Below, in pieces: positions 7,753 through 16,716 of a stretch of 64,000 nucleotides of DNA. The stretch is taken from assembly GCA_944326305.1 (NCBI GenBank), contig CALVDL010000010.1, positions 1 through 64,000 on the forward strand. The letters are read 5' to 3'. This stretch comes from an uncultured Bacteroidales bacterium. Lineage in GTDB: Bacteria; Bacteroidota; Bacteroidia; Bacteroidales; UBA932. The notes under the pieces were generated by a model. It was given only the letters and a program-made list of their open reading frames with translations, searched no databases and was not told where the DNA came from. Within the stretch, counting starts at the first letter, position 1; each line of letters begins with the position of its first letter. The position numbers and the translations under genes were made by a program.

Positions 7753-10700
7753 TTAGAATGTTATGTCAATTCCAATATTGAAGCTTCTGATGTTAGGGTA
7801 GTCATAGCTTCCCCCGTTGCCGGTCTCCGGGTCAAGTCCGGTCCATCCTTTGGTCGCGATATAGAAAGGATTGTTCACTTCTACATAGATACGCAGCTTG
7901 TCGAGGATGTTCTTCGGAACAGGCACAGTGTATCCGAGGGTGATGTTCCTGCACCGTATCCATGTCATTTTCTTAAGGAAGTAGTCTCCGTCCCAGTATG
8001 TGCTGTGTCCCCACGGTGAAGGGTAGGCGGCATCCTGGTTGTCGTGCCGCCATGTGTTCCAGAAGCTGACCGGTGCTGCCCCGTAGGTAAGCAGTCCGGC
8101 CCCGTTGTATGCCCATGTGTCGTAGTAGCTTCCCCAGCTGGATACACCGACCTGCCCGTAGAAATAGATATTGAAGTCGAAGTCCTTCCACTGCAGGGTG
8201 TTGTTGAATCCGAACATGAAGTCTGGGTCGCTTGAACCGTGGAATACGACATCCTCGTCATTCAGCAGTCCGTCATTGTTCTGGTCAACGAACTTTATCT
8301 GCCCCGGGAGCAGGTCAGGCTGGTGGGCAGGTGCAGGCTCTCCCGCCTGGAGCAGTCCGTCGCTGACATAGGTGTATATGCTCCTGATAGGGTCGTTTTC
8401 CTTCTCATATACCCTCGGGTCCCAGTTCGGGTCCCTTTCCAGCCAGCGGTCTCTGTATAGGGAAAGGGTGAAGTTGCTTGTCCATTCGAAGTCACGGTTG
8501 GTGATATTTACTGTATTGAGTGTCAACTCGAATCCCTGGCTCTGCGTCTTGCCTATATTTGCAGCCATGGATGATATGAAGCTGTAGTACGGGAGAGTGC
8601 GGGAGCCCAGAAGGTCTGAAATCTCGCGGTAGAAGTACTCTGCGGAAAGGGAAATCCTGTTTCTGAACAGTCCCAGATCGAGACCGACATTGACTTCGGT
8701 CGTGGTCTCCCATGTGATCCTCGAGTTGCCAATCTGGCTCGGATATGCACCTTTGTGGCCGACTTCACCGATGGCGTCGATAAAGCCTCCGGGCACGTCA
8801 TAGAGGTTCTGTACCTTGTTGCCGATATTGGAATTACCTGTCTGTCCCCAGCTCGCGCGGAGCTTGCCGTCGGATATCCACCTTATGCTCTCCATGAAAG
8901 GCTCGTCGCTGAATCTCCATCCGAGGGATACTGAAGGGAAGAAGCCCCAGCGGTAGTCCGGGTTGAAATTGGAGGCCCCGTCAGCACGGACAGTGGCTGT
9001 GACAAGGTATCTTCCTTTGAATGAGTAGTTGAGTCTTGCAAAATATGATGCAAGGGCACTCGTGTTGGCGTTGGACCCTACGGTAGGGGTGGCATACTGT
9101 CCGGCCCCGAGGTTGTTGTAGAGGAACGAGTCGGTGAAGAAGTCCTGGTTTCCCGCAAGGAACTCTTCATAGTTGAACTTCTGCCATGAGTAGCCGGCGA
9201 GGATGTTGATGTTGTGGTAGCCGAAATCCCCGTTGTAGCTTGCTGTGAGGTCCATCAAGTAGTCGTTGCGGTCGCTCTGGGCAATCTGCGCCTTTCCGTT
9301 TACGTCTGCGCCGAACTTGGTCGTTGTCGGAAGGTAGAATTTGCGCTTCTGGAACTGCCTGTCTATGCCGAAATTGGCTTTCAGTGTCAGCCCCTTGGCA
9401 GGCTCAACCTGTATGTAGCCCTGCAATAGCGCCCTGTCCTTTATGGTCTTGTCCGTGATTTCCAGAAGGGATACCGGATTCGGGTTTGTAAGTGCTCCCG
9501 GGTTTTCGGAGTATTCACCGTTCTCGTCGAATACAGGGATGAGCGGGCTCCATGTAACCGCCAGTCCGATGATACCCTTGTCCTGGTCGGTTTCGTTGCC
9601 CAGGGGCACATTGTCGAACGTGTTCCTGGCGAGATTGAGGGTCACGCCGGCCTTTACGTATTTGCCTATCTGCTGGTCGAGGTTGATCCTGGCCGTGAAA
9701 CGTTCAGCGTCATTGTTCTTGATTACACCCTTCTGGTTCATGTAGCTGAGGGAGGCGAGGTACTTGGTCTTGTCGGTGCCACCGTTGACGGATACGTTGT
9801 GGTTCTGCATTATGCCCGTACGGCTTATTTCTTTCATCCAGTTTGTACTTTCCCCTGCATTGGCTATGTCTTCAGCGCTGTATGGATACATGAACACTTC
9901 TGTCGGCTTTTCTGCTGTACTTCCCATATAGTCGGCGTATATGCCCAGTCCCTGTGTCTTGAGGTAGTTCTCGTAGGCGTATGCGTTGGCTGCCTTCATG
10001 TACTCCGCCCCTTCAAGCATCTCATACGTACCGGCCATGGTCTGAACGGAGACGTTGCCGGAGTATTGTACCCGGGCTTTTCCCTCTTTTCCTCTTTTGG
10101 TTGTGATCAGGACGACCCCGTGTCCTGCACGCGCCCCGTAGATGGCTGTTGCGCTGGCGTCCTTGAGGATTTCTATGGATTCGATGTCGTTCGGGTTGAG
10201 GAACGAGAGCATATTGTCGGAGTTCCCGTTGACATACTGCGATCCGCTCCCGAGGTTCCCGCTATCGTTGATAGGCATTCCGTCCACTATGAACAGTGCG
10301 TCATTCCCGGCCCCTGTGGACGCTTCTCCACGGATACGTATCTTCACCCCTCCTCCAGGCTGTGCGCTGGTCTGGTTTACGTACAGTCCGGCAGCCTTGC
10401 CTGCGAGCATGTGGCTGACGCTGTTCACCGAGTTGACGGGCTCGTCATCCATCGATACTGAAGATATTGAGCCTGTTAGGTCTTTCCTCTTCTGGGTGCC
10501 GTAACCCACAACCACTACTTCGTCAAGGGTTTCGCGGTCCTCCCTGAGGGTGATGTCCAGCTTCGGCTGCCCATTGAGCCGGATGGTCTGGGTGACGAAC
10601 CCGAGGAATGATACCTCTATGGTGGCATCCGGGGACACTTGGATGGAGTATCCTCCGTCATTGTCGGTCATTGTCCCTTTCCCGGAGCCCTTGTTCACGA

Positions 10701-11085
10701 TGTATGCTCCTGCTATCGGCTCACCGTTGCGGTCTATTATTGTTCCATTGAGGATGTATACCATGTCCCCTGCATTGTCCCTGTCCGCCGGGGAGAGGAT
10801 TATCTGCCTGTCTACAATCCTGTAGGCTATGTTCGTCCCGCGGAAAAGCATGTCGAGGACTTCCGGAAGCTGCCCGTCCTGCACCCTGATGCTCACTTTC
10901 CTTTCAAGGTCCAGGGACTTGTCTGCGATGAGGAAGCTGTATCCGCTCTTTTCCTCTATCTGTTCGATGGCGTTTTCGATGGTGGCGTTCCGGAGCGACA
11001 GAGAAACAGGGGGCAGTTGTGCGAAAGCCGTCCCCGTCATGAACAACAGGAAAGCCACCGTTAGGATGGTATGAATAAATTTCAT
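7753..11085 (-). CDS. SusC/RagA TonB-dependent transporter with N-terminal STN signalling domain
   Basis: The 1110-residue outer-membrane transporter has a signal peptide (about 1-22) and a secretin/TonB N-terminal (STN) domain (about 28-100, with IENAIEQIEEKSGYSFLI). A carboxypeptidase-regulatory-like domain follows (about 112-190), then the SusC signature LDEVVVVGYGTQKRKDLTG, a plug and a 22-strand barrel ending in a Phe. The STN domain is absent from the other two SusC proteins here. In known systems it contacts FecR in the periplasm, so glycan binding can signal to the sigma factor. The directly upstream FecR and ECF sigma genes fit that model. A strong hairpin lies in the 85-base gap between FecR and this gene. 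Confidence 0.96.
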   Translation of the reverse strand: MKFIHTILTVAFLLFMTGTAFAQLPPVSLSLRNATIENAIEQIEEKSGYSFLIADKSLDLERKVSIRVQDGQLPEVLDMLFRGTNIAYRIVDRQIILSPADRDNAGDMVYILNGTIIDRNGEPIAGAYIVNKGSGKGTMTDNDGGYSIQVSPDATIEVSFLGFVTQTIRLNGQPKLDITLREDRETLDEVVVVGYGTQKRKDLTGSISSVSMDDEPVNSVNSVSHMLAGKAAGLYVNQTSAQPGGGVKIRIRGEASTGAGNDALFIVDGMPINDSGNLGSGSQYVNGNSDNMLSFLNPNDIESIEILKDASATAIYGARAGHGVVLITTKRGKEGKARVQYSGNVSVQTMAGTYEMLEGAEYMKAANAYAYENYLKTQGLGIYADYMGSTAEKPTEVFMYPYSAEDIANAGESTNWMKEISRTGIMQNHNVSVNGGTDKTKYLASLSYMNQKGVIKNNDAERFTARINLDQQIGKYVKAGVTLNLARNTFDNVPLGNETDQDKGIIGLAVTWSPLIPVFDENGEYSENPGALTNPNPVSLLEITDKTIKDRALLQGYIQVEPAKGLTLKANFGIDRQFQKRKFYLPTTTKFGADVNGKAQIAQSDRNDYLMDLTASYNGDFGYHNINILAGYSWQKFNYEEFLAGNQDFFTDSFLYNNLGAGQYATPTVGSNANTSALASYFARLNYSFKGRYLVTATVRADGASNFNPDYRWGFFPSVSLGWRFSDEPFMESIRWISDGKLRASWGQTGNSNIGNKVQNLYDVPGGFIDAIGEVGHKGAYPSQIGNSRITWETTTEVNVGLDLGLFRNRISLSAEYFYREISDLLGSRTLPYYSFISSMAANIGKTQSQGFELTLNTVNITNRDFEWTSNFTLSLYRDRWLERDPNWDPRVYEKENDPIRSIYTYVSDGLLQAGEPAPAHQPDLLPGQIKFVDQNNDGLLNDEDVVFHGSSDPDFMFGFNNTLQWKDFDFNIYFYGQVGVSSWGSYYDTWAYNGAGLLTYGAAPVSFWNTWRHDNQDAAYPSPWGHSTYWDGDYFLKKMTWIRCRNITLGYTVPVPKNILDKLRIYVEVNNPFYIATKGWTGLDPETGNGGSYDYPNIRSFNIGIDITF

Positions 11086-11143
11086 AATTTTATTGGTTAA
11101 TAGTTAATATTAATAGGATATCATTTCCGAATGTATTGGCTCG

Positions 11144-11171
11144 GCAGGGACGAGTGGCAGCTCGTCCCTGC
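11144..11171 (-). other. Strong hairpin between fecR and susC
   Basis: GCAGGGACGAG (11144-11154) and CTCGTCCCTGC (11161-11171) form a perfect 11-bp stem around a 6-base loop. It begins at the FecR stop codon. On the transcribed strand the stem is not followed by a T-run, so it is not a classical intrinsic terminator for this operon. It could set different transcript levels for the regulators and for susC, by partial termination or by RNA processing. Confidence 0.55.
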
Positions 11172-12202
11172 TATTTTTCCAGCCATACCTCAATCCTTTG
11201 TTTCTGCAGCATGTCCCCTGACTGCGGCATGAGGGGGCCGCTTTCATATCTTATAGGGGCTGCCAGTTTCAGATAGCTCATTACCTGCTGGATGGTTTCA
11301 TCCTTGAAGGTAATCCGGAACCGGTAGTTTTCGGACAGCCTGTACGGGTCGTGGATGATGAAGTCCACATTGTATTTCCTGCCCAGGCGCTCGAATACTT
11401 CCTCTACCGTGGCGTTCCTGAACACTGTCTTCCCTTCGATCCACACTGTCTTTTCGTACACGTTGGCCTGCTCTATCCGGAGCTGGTCCTTCCCTTTTAT
11501 ATACAGTCCGCATTCACCCGGATTCAGCCGGCATTTCTCCTCGTCTCCGATACAGAGGGAGACGGAGCCTTCTGCCAGGGTGGTTTCAACGTTTTCATCA
11601 TCCGGATAGGATGTCACGTTAAAGCGGGTCCCGTACGCCACTGCTTCCAGCCCGGAAGGGGTTCCGACACAGAAAGGATTCTTTTTGTCCGCCTGCACCT
11701 CAAAGTATGCCTCTCCCTCCATCTGGACCTCGCGTTTCCCTTTCCTGAAGCGGGAAGGGTAACGCAGTGTGCTTCCGGAGTTGAGCCAGACCTTGGAGCG
11801 GTCGGGCAGTTCTACTGAAGCGATTGTGCCCGGAGCTGCCTTTATTTCCTGCCAGCCCCTGCTGTCGAGCTGTTTTTTCAAGCTGGAGGTCATGACGGAG
11901 AGGACCGTTACCGAAATCAGGAGGGGGAGAGCCATGATGGCGCATGCCTTCATCATTATCTGGCATGTATATGCGCGCTTGCTCTTCCTGCGTACCTTGC
12001 CCATCATTCTTTCGTATCCCCTGGCCGTGTCGATTTCCGACATTCTCTCCAGTTCCATGTCGAGGGACGTTATCTCCCGGACCTTTTCGAACTCGGCCCT
12101 GTTGGACTTTGACTCTGACAGCAGATCCTGGATCTCCGCATCCTCATCCGGCGATGACACTCCATAGCATTGCTTGAAGAATAATATTTCCTTCCTGTTC
12201 AT
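11171..12202 (-). CDS. FecR-family anti-sigma factor (DUF4974 C-terminus)
   Basis: This inner-membrane regulator holds the ECF sigma factor and receives a signal from the STN domain of SusC. The N-terminal cytoplasmic part (about 1-85) is followed by one transmembrane segment (ACAIMALPLLISVTVLSV, about 88-105). A periplasmic FecR domain follows (about 115-220, with SVELPDRSKVWLNSGSTLRYP), then the DUF4974 domain (about 268-340, with RKYNVDFIIHDP). The length of 343 residues is typical. Its ATG overlaps the sigma-factor stop by four bases (ATGA), so translation is coupled and the two proteins are likely made in a fixed ratio. Confidence 0.95.
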   Translation of the reverse strand: MNRKEILFFKQCYGVSSPDEDAEIQDLLSESKSNRAEFEKVREITSLDMELERMSEIDTARGYERMMGKVRRKSKRAYTCQIMMKACAIMALPLLISVTVLSVMTSSLKKQLDSRGWQEIKAAPGTIASVELPDRSKVWLNSGSTLRYPSRFRKGKREVQMEGEAYFEVQADKKNPFCVGTPSGLEAVAYGTRFNVTSYPDDENVETTLAEGSVSLCIGDEEKCRLNPGECGLYIKGKDQLRIEQANVYEKTVWIEGKTVFRNATVEEVFERLGRKYNVDFIIHDPYRLSENYRFRITFKDETIQQVMSYLKLAAPIRYESGPLMPQSGDMLQKQRIEVWLEK

Positions 12203-12735
12203 TTCCCTATGTCCTTTAATTTGTTTTCAAGTGATTTCTGTGCGTGCTCCTTATAGCGTTTGGCTGTTCGTACCGATATATTCATCATCCTGGCAATCTC
12301 GTCATAGCTGATACCTTCAATCCTGTTCATCTCGAATACCATGCGGTATGAGTCCGGAAGACTGTCAAGGGCCTTGTCGAGCATCTTTTCAATCTCGGCC
12401 TTTGAATAGATCTCGTCCGGTACATAGTCTGAACGGGCTTCTTCGGCGGAAGGCAGTGTCTTTACATACCTCATGTGGGAAGAATTTTTCCTCAGGCAGT
12501 CTATGCACAGGTTCCTCACGGTGGAAACAAGGTAGTTCTTCAGTGAGCCGGTTATGACAATCCTGTCCTTTTTTGCCCACAGTTGGGCAAACGCTTCCTG
12601 CACGATGTCCTCGCAGGAGGAAGGGTCACCTATATAGCGGCTCGCATAGACACATAGGGGTGGGTAATAGAGGTTGAAAAGCCCCTTGAAAGAGGTTTCA
12701 TCTTCGCCTAAAATATACCCTAATGAAATTTTCAT
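12199..12735 (-). CDS. ECF-type RNA polymerase sigma factor
   Basis: The 178-residue sigma-70 family protein has region 2 at about 20-85 (SCEDIVQEAFAQLWAKK) and region 4 at about 115-170 (LPDSYRMVFEMNRIEGISYDEIARMM, then a helix-turn-helix with ISVRTAKRYKEHAQ). It should direct RNA polymerase to the promoter or promoters of this locus after release from FecR. It starts 32 bases after a PKD lipoprotein gene on the same strand, so it appears to sit inside the operon rather than at its head. A 14-bp palindrome lies just upstream of its ATG. Confidence 0.95.
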   Translation of the reverse strand: MKISLGYILGEDETSFKGLFNLYYPPLCVYASRYIGDPSSCEDIVQEAFAQLWAKKDRIVITGSLKNYLVSTVRNLCIDCLRKNSSHMRYVKTLPSAEEARSDYVPDEIYSKAEIEKMLDKALDSLPDSYRMVFEMNRIEGISYDEIARMMNISVRTAKRYKEHAQKSLENKLKDIGK

Positions 12736-12744
12736 GTTTTAAAA

Positions 12745-12758
12745 TTTGCGCGCGCAAA
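12745..12758. promoter_or_regulatory. 14-bp perfect palindrome next to the sigma-factor start
   Basis: TTTGCGCGCGCAAA is a perfect palindrome in the 32-base gap between the three-PKD gene and the ECF sigma gene, about 10 bases upstream of the ATG. On the minus strand it is followed by TTTTAAAAC. It may be a protein-binding site or a compact transcription pause hairpin. An A+T-rich gap with an alternating CG core is unlikely by chance, but no regulator can be assigned. Confidence 0.45.
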
Positions 12759-12767
12759 CTAAATCAT

Positions 12768-14195
12768 TTATTTCCATTCCACATATTTTTTCTCTACTGT
12801 CAGCGGCGGGAGCTTCACCAATGTCAGGTCATCGGTATCGGTCGGTGTACCTACCGGTCTCCATGCGTTTGTATTCATTGTGACAGCCAGCTTTATGATG
12901 TCCGAAACTGTTCCGGTAGACAGCCCGCCGGTGGACCCGAAGCCTGCCTTTACATCCTTCATGCTGATGCTTAGTTCTTTATACCAGGTGGTACCGTCGT
13001 TGCCGTCGGAGAATGTGTATTCTACAGGGAAGGTCTTGCCGTTGCCGTAGTTACCGTCATAGCAAGGCCAAGGTGCTCCGTTGTAGAACATTATGTCTCC
13101 TCCCATCGTGTCATCCTGGACCCAAGGGGACATCTTCTGTCCTGTCCCGAGGTCATTGTCCACATCGATGAAGACTTTTGTCTCGGCGAGCTTCGAAACA
13201 TGGATATTGCTGGTCCCGGATATGAGGACATAGAGGTAATTTTCTGTCATGGCGGTCTTTACGCCTGTAATCTCTGTACCCCAGGATATGGTTTCCGGTG
13301 ATACCGGATGTCCCCATTCACCTTCTACGACAGGGATGTCTGCCCAGTCGTCAGGATTCCCGTCAGGGACAATGCTGATTAGGTCCACACCTTCCGGAGC
13401 CGTCAGGGTAATTTCCTTGCTTATCTCATCGCTCCTGTTTCCGGCGGCCGCTGTGAGTGTGACGGTGTAGGTCCCCGGTTTGCGGTAGACATAGACAGGG
13501 TCCTTGTCTTCGGATGATCCGTTGAGCTCGTCCCCGAAGCTCCACCTGTAGGAAGAGGCGTTGGACGACCGGTTGGTAAATGTCACGGTTCCTGTCATGT
13601 TGTCGGCCGAGAATTCGAAGTCTGCTTCAGGCGCAATGACGGTCACTTCTATGGTCTGCTCTGCGGTGGACTCCAGATCGGCGGATATGGCGGTCAGCTT
13701 CACCTTGTAGGACCCTGTGACGTCATAGGTGTAGACCGGGTTTTCTTCGGTTGAAGTTCCTTTGCCGTCACCGAAATCCCAGCTGTATGAAGCTGCATCG
13801 GTGGATTTGTTGGTGAATGTCACTGTGCCGGTGTTTCCGTCCACCGTATATGTGAACTCCGCTACAGGGATTTTCTGGACAGGGACGGATTTGGTGATTT
13901 CACTGGAGAAATCTCCGTTGTAGACAGTTAAGGTAACGTCGTATGAACCTGCCTTGTCGTAGGTGTAGACCGGGTTTTCTTCGCTTGAGACGCCTCTCTG
14001 GCTGTCCCCGAACTGCCATCTGTATGTCTGGGCGTTCTCGGCCTTGCTTGTGAACTCCACCTCAAGAGTCTCGGTGTCGACCGAGAACCCGAAGTCGGCG
14101 ACCGGCTCTACTCCTTCGGCCGGTGTTTCTTCTTCGCATGCGGTGAATGCCGCCGCGCATAGAAGCGAACTGAACAGTAGTAATGTCTTTTTCAT
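12768..14195 (-). CDS. Surface lipoprotein with three PKD domains and a CBM9-like C-terminus
   Basis: The 475-residue product has a lipobox (AAAFTAC, Cys20). Three tandem PKD-type Ig-like domains follow at about 28-107, 110-190 and 192-272, each with the repeated pattern YRWQFGD/YSWDFGDG, EENPVYTY and G-S/T-Y-x-V-x-L-T. The C-terminal part (about 280-475) begins with PDGNPDDWADIPV and contains YLYVLISG and VFIDVDNDLGTG. That pattern matches CBM9-like or DOMON-type sugar-binding sandwiches attached to secreted enzymes. It is a likely SusE/F-like accessory glycan binder. A shorter relative with one PKD domain lies at 15693-16610, and a DUF4832 hydrolase-like lipoprotein is between them. The ligand is unknown. 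Confidence 0.75.
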   Translation of the reverse strand: MKKTLLLFSSLLCAAAFTACEEETPAEGVEPVADFGFSVDTETLEVEFTSKAENAQTYRWQFGDSQRGVSSEENPVYTYDKAGSYDVTLTVYNGDFSSEITKSVPVQKIPVAEFTYTVDGNTGTVTFTNKSTDAASYSWDFGDGKGTSTEENPVYTYDVTGSYKVKLTAISADLESTAEQTIEVTVIAPEADFEFSADNMTGTVTFTNRSSNASSYRWSFGDELNGSSEDKDPVYVYRKPGTYTVTLTAAAGNRSDEISKEITLTAPEGVDLISIVPDGNPDDWADIPVVEGEWGHPVSPETISWGTEITGVKTAMTENYLYVLISGTSNIHVSKLAETKVFIDVDNDLGTGQKMSPWVQDDTMGGDIMFYNGAPWPCYDGNYGNGKTFPVEYTFSDGNDGTTWYKELSISMKDVKAGFGSTGGLSTGTVSDIIKLAVTMNTNAWRPVGTPTDTDDLTLVKLPPLTVEKKYVEWK

Positions 14196-14239
14196 GCCGT
14201 TGTTTTTTGTTATAATGGGGTTATTGTCATTTATGTTTA

Positions 14240-15691
14240 TTATATCTCTATGTCTCCGGCATAGACATACTCTCCGGTGATTTTCGTTGCGTCCTTTACC
14301 GCGAGTGTTATGTCTTTGGAGTCATTTTCGAGAGTGTTGACTATAGCTATACCGAGCCGGTAGCTGCCGGGGGCCAGGGCGTTGAGGGAAATCTCGTCAG
14401 TAGCCTGGAGCTGTGCTCCGTTGACCAGCGAGCTCACCTCTATCCCATCCGAAAGGGTCCGTGAGACCAGTTCTCCGCTGCTGTCGAAAAGTCCGAGGGC
14501 AATACGGTATTTGTAGTTGAGGTGCCTGTTGTTGTTAGGAAGTACTCCGGTCCCGTAATTATGCCATGAGTGCTGGACAATGACCTTGTCCCCTTCTGTC
14601 TTGTATCTCACTTCGGCCGGATAGATCCTGTAGCCGCCCTGGGCAAGGAACCTCCTTACTCCCTCCGGGTTGAGTTCAAGCCATTTGAGTGCGGTGGCGG
14701 CGTCCCTGAGGTCCAGATAGTTGACATGGGTGTTCAGGGCCATCTCTACCAGGTCCCGGCTGTAGTTCTCCCATGTACCCCATTTCCCGTTCTCCGCAGT
14801 GGCGAAGTCATAGTCGGAGCTGTAGCATGCCTCCCCTACGAGCATCTGGTCCGGAAACAGTCCGGAGAACGCTATCTGGTCTGATTCCGGGAACCAGTGA
14901 CTGCAGAATCCGTCCCTCCTTGTGGAGAATCCCAGTTCATCGTAGACTATTGCCGCCTCTTCCGTGCTTTTTCCGTAGTTGACCACATTTATCACTTTGT
15001 CGAAGGCCTTTTCATATGCCCTTACAATGGTGGAGAAGGCGTCGAGGGCGTTGTCCTGGTTGTACCATCTGATGTTGTTCTCCTCCCCGCTGAACCCGAG
15101 CCCGTAGCTGTCTACATAGTCCACGAGGGCAGGGTCATTGAACTTCTTGCCGAACGCCTCTATGAACTTTGTGTACTTCTCGAGGAAATAAGGGTCGTCG
15201 CCGTATGGTGTGAGGTAGCCGCCGTTGCTGCCGTTGGGCTCGTATGAACGGGCATGGTCGAGAACCCACTGCGGAGTGGCGTTTTTCCCTTGTGCATAGG
15301 AGTCGACATATACCCTGAAACAGAGCCTAAGCCCTCTTTCCCTGGCCCCTTCGACGAACTGGATGAACTTTTCGTTCATGTCCCAGGCGTACCGGCCTTC
15401 TTCCGGCTCCATATCCGCCCATGTCCATCTGATATACAATGTCCCTGCATATTTTTCAGCTACCTCGCTTACTTTCGCCCAGTATGCTCTCGGCATGTCT
15501 GCGAAAGGGCAGTACAGTGTCCATCCTGTGTACGGGTTCTTGAGGTTGCTTTCGGTGTCGACTTCGAATATTGTGATGACATCGGCGTCGGTCATGCCTG
15601 CCGACCCTGACTCCTTTTCGCATCCGCAGACCAGGAGTGCGGCAATGGCTGTGCCGGTGAATATTCTGGATATTTTTGACATATACATCAT
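14240..15691 (-). CDS. DUF4832-containing lipoprotein with GH42-like TIM barrel
   Basis: The frame opens at GTG 15712, but the ATG one base after the preceding gene's stop is the more likely start (483 residues). The lipobox is LLVCGC. The N-terminal catalytic-like barrel (about 30-340) contains NPYTGWTLY, LYIRWTWADMEPEEGRYAW and GLRLCFRVYVDS, which is the style of GH42/GH-A beta-galactosidase-like proteins. GFSGEENNIRW holds a Glu pair that could be catalytic. The C-terminal DUF4832 beta-sandwich (about 360-480) includes HSWHNYGTGVLPNN. It sits between two PKD lipoproteins, so the three probably work together on the cell surface. Enzyme activity is inferred from fold and context only. Confidence 0.65.
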   Translation of the reverse strand: MMYMSKISRIFTGTAIAALLVCGCEKESGSAGMTDADVITIFEVDTESNLKNPYTGWTLYCPFADMPRAYWAKVSEVAEKYAGTLYIRWTWADMEPEEGRYAWDMNEKFIQFVEGARERGLRLCFRVYVDSYAQGKNATPQWVLDHARSYEPNGSNGGYLTPYGDDPYFLEKYTKFIEAFGKKFNDPALVDYVDSYGLGFSGEENNIRWYNQDNALDAFSTIVRAYEKAFDKVINVVNYGKSTEEAAIVYDELGFSTRRDGFCSHWFPESDQIAFSGLFPDQMLVGEACYSSDYDFATAENGKWGTWENYSRDLVEMALNTHVNYLDLRDAATALKWLELNPEGVRRFLAQGGYRIYPAEVRYKTEGDKVIVQHSWHNYGTGVLPNNNRHLNYKYRIALGLFDSSGELVSRTLSDGIEVSSLVNGAQLQATDEISLNALAPGSYRLGIAIVNTLENDSKDITLAVKDATKITGEYVYAGDIEI

Positions 15692-15692
15692 T

Positions 15693-16610
15693 TTACAGTT
15701 CGGACGGGTCACGGTATTCCCCTACAGTTACGTAGAACGGATCCCATGTTTTTGCATCTGCCGCTTCCCGGGACTGTGTGGCCCCGGACCAAGCCCAGTT
15801 GCTGTCCCTGAGCCAGATGTTCATGGTGAACCTGTCCGACGGTGTTTCGACATAAGCCTGGCCGACCTCCAGGTTGAACCTGTATTCCTTATAGACTTTC
15901 CCATCCACTTCGATGAATTCTGACTCGTCCGGCCATCCTCCTTCTATCCATGTGTAGTTGCCGGTCCCGTCCCCGTTGTAGACAAAAAAGCCGCCGTCCT
16001 CGACGAACATGTCCGCTCCTGGACCTCCTTTGACAATATCAAAGTCGGTCTTGTTGCCGTTGCCGGTTTCAAGGTTGTCATCCATGTTGAATGAGATGTC
16101 GATATGGTTTCCAGCCATTTCCGGCGTGCCTTCCATGAGGACATACAGGTCTGCAGAAGTGGCGGCGGTCTTGATTCCGGTCACAACCCCGAAAGTATTG
16201 ACGTCCTCGCGCCACGGTACATTGGCCCAGTCGTCAAGATTCCCGTCGGCCTCGATAAGCACCACATCGTCCGGCAGGGTATATTCGATGACCTTTTCCT
16301 TTACGTTGCTGGTGTATCCGTTAGATGCCCTCAGCGATACCGTATAGCTGCCTGATTGCCTGTAGATGAAGCTCGGGTTTTCTTCCAGGGATGAACTGCC
16401 TGAAGCATCCCCGAAAATCCATCTGTAGGCTATGGAGCCTGTAGATTTGTTTGTAAACAGGACTTTGCCGCTCGAAGATTCGACCGTATAGTCGAAATCG
16501 GCAACCGGATCCTCCTTTGAAGGGTCTACAAGGTATGTAGACTCCGGATCTGCCGTGTTGCATGCGGCCAGCGATGCCAGAACAATGCCGGCAATAATGA
16601 CTCTTTTCAT
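15693..16610 (-). CDS. Single-PKD lipoprotein with CBM9-like C-terminus
   Basis: The frame is open from 16673, but the ATG at 16610 gives a proper lipoprotein signal (MKRVIIAGIVLASLAAC, Cys17) and a 305-residue product. One PKD domain (about 35-115, with YRWIFGDASG and EENPSFIYRQSGSYTV) precedes a beta-sandwich (about 120-300). The sandwich opens with IEADGNLDDWANVPW and includes LYVLMEG and ISFNMDDNLETGNG. This is the same architecture as the three-PKD protein at 12768-14195, so the two are probably duplicates that diverged in PKD number. It is the first gene of the minus-strand operon. A cluster of repeated AACTTTGCCGG-like motifs lies about 110-200 bases upstream. Confidence 0.7.
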   Translation of the reverse strand: MKRVIIAGIVLASLAACNTADPESTYLVDPSKEDPVADFDYTVESSSGKVLFTNKSTGSIAYRWIFGDASGSSSLEENPSFIYRQSGSYTVSLRASNGYTSNVKEKVIEYTLPDDVVLIEADGNLDDWANVPWREDVNTFGVVTGIKTAATSADLYVLMEGTPEMAGNHIDISFNMDDNLETGNGNKTDFDIVKGGPGADMFVEDGGFFVYNGDGTGNYTWIEGGWPDESEFIEVDGKVYKEYRFNLEVGQAYVETPSDRFTMNIWLRDSNWAWSGATQSREAADAKTWDPFYVTVGEYRDPSEL

Positions 16611-16716
16611 CAGCGTTGCAATATTTGGGTTAAAAATTTTAGTGCCCGGGAAAGTCTTTTCTCCCGAAATCATCCTATAGACGGAAAGGAGGAAGGAAAA
16701 GTGCCAGATGATTGTA

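Noticed and set aside
15693-15712. GTG start of the DUF4832 protein overlapping the preceding gene by 20 bases
   Set aside because: An ATG one base after the preceding stop yields a better lipoprotein signal peptide.
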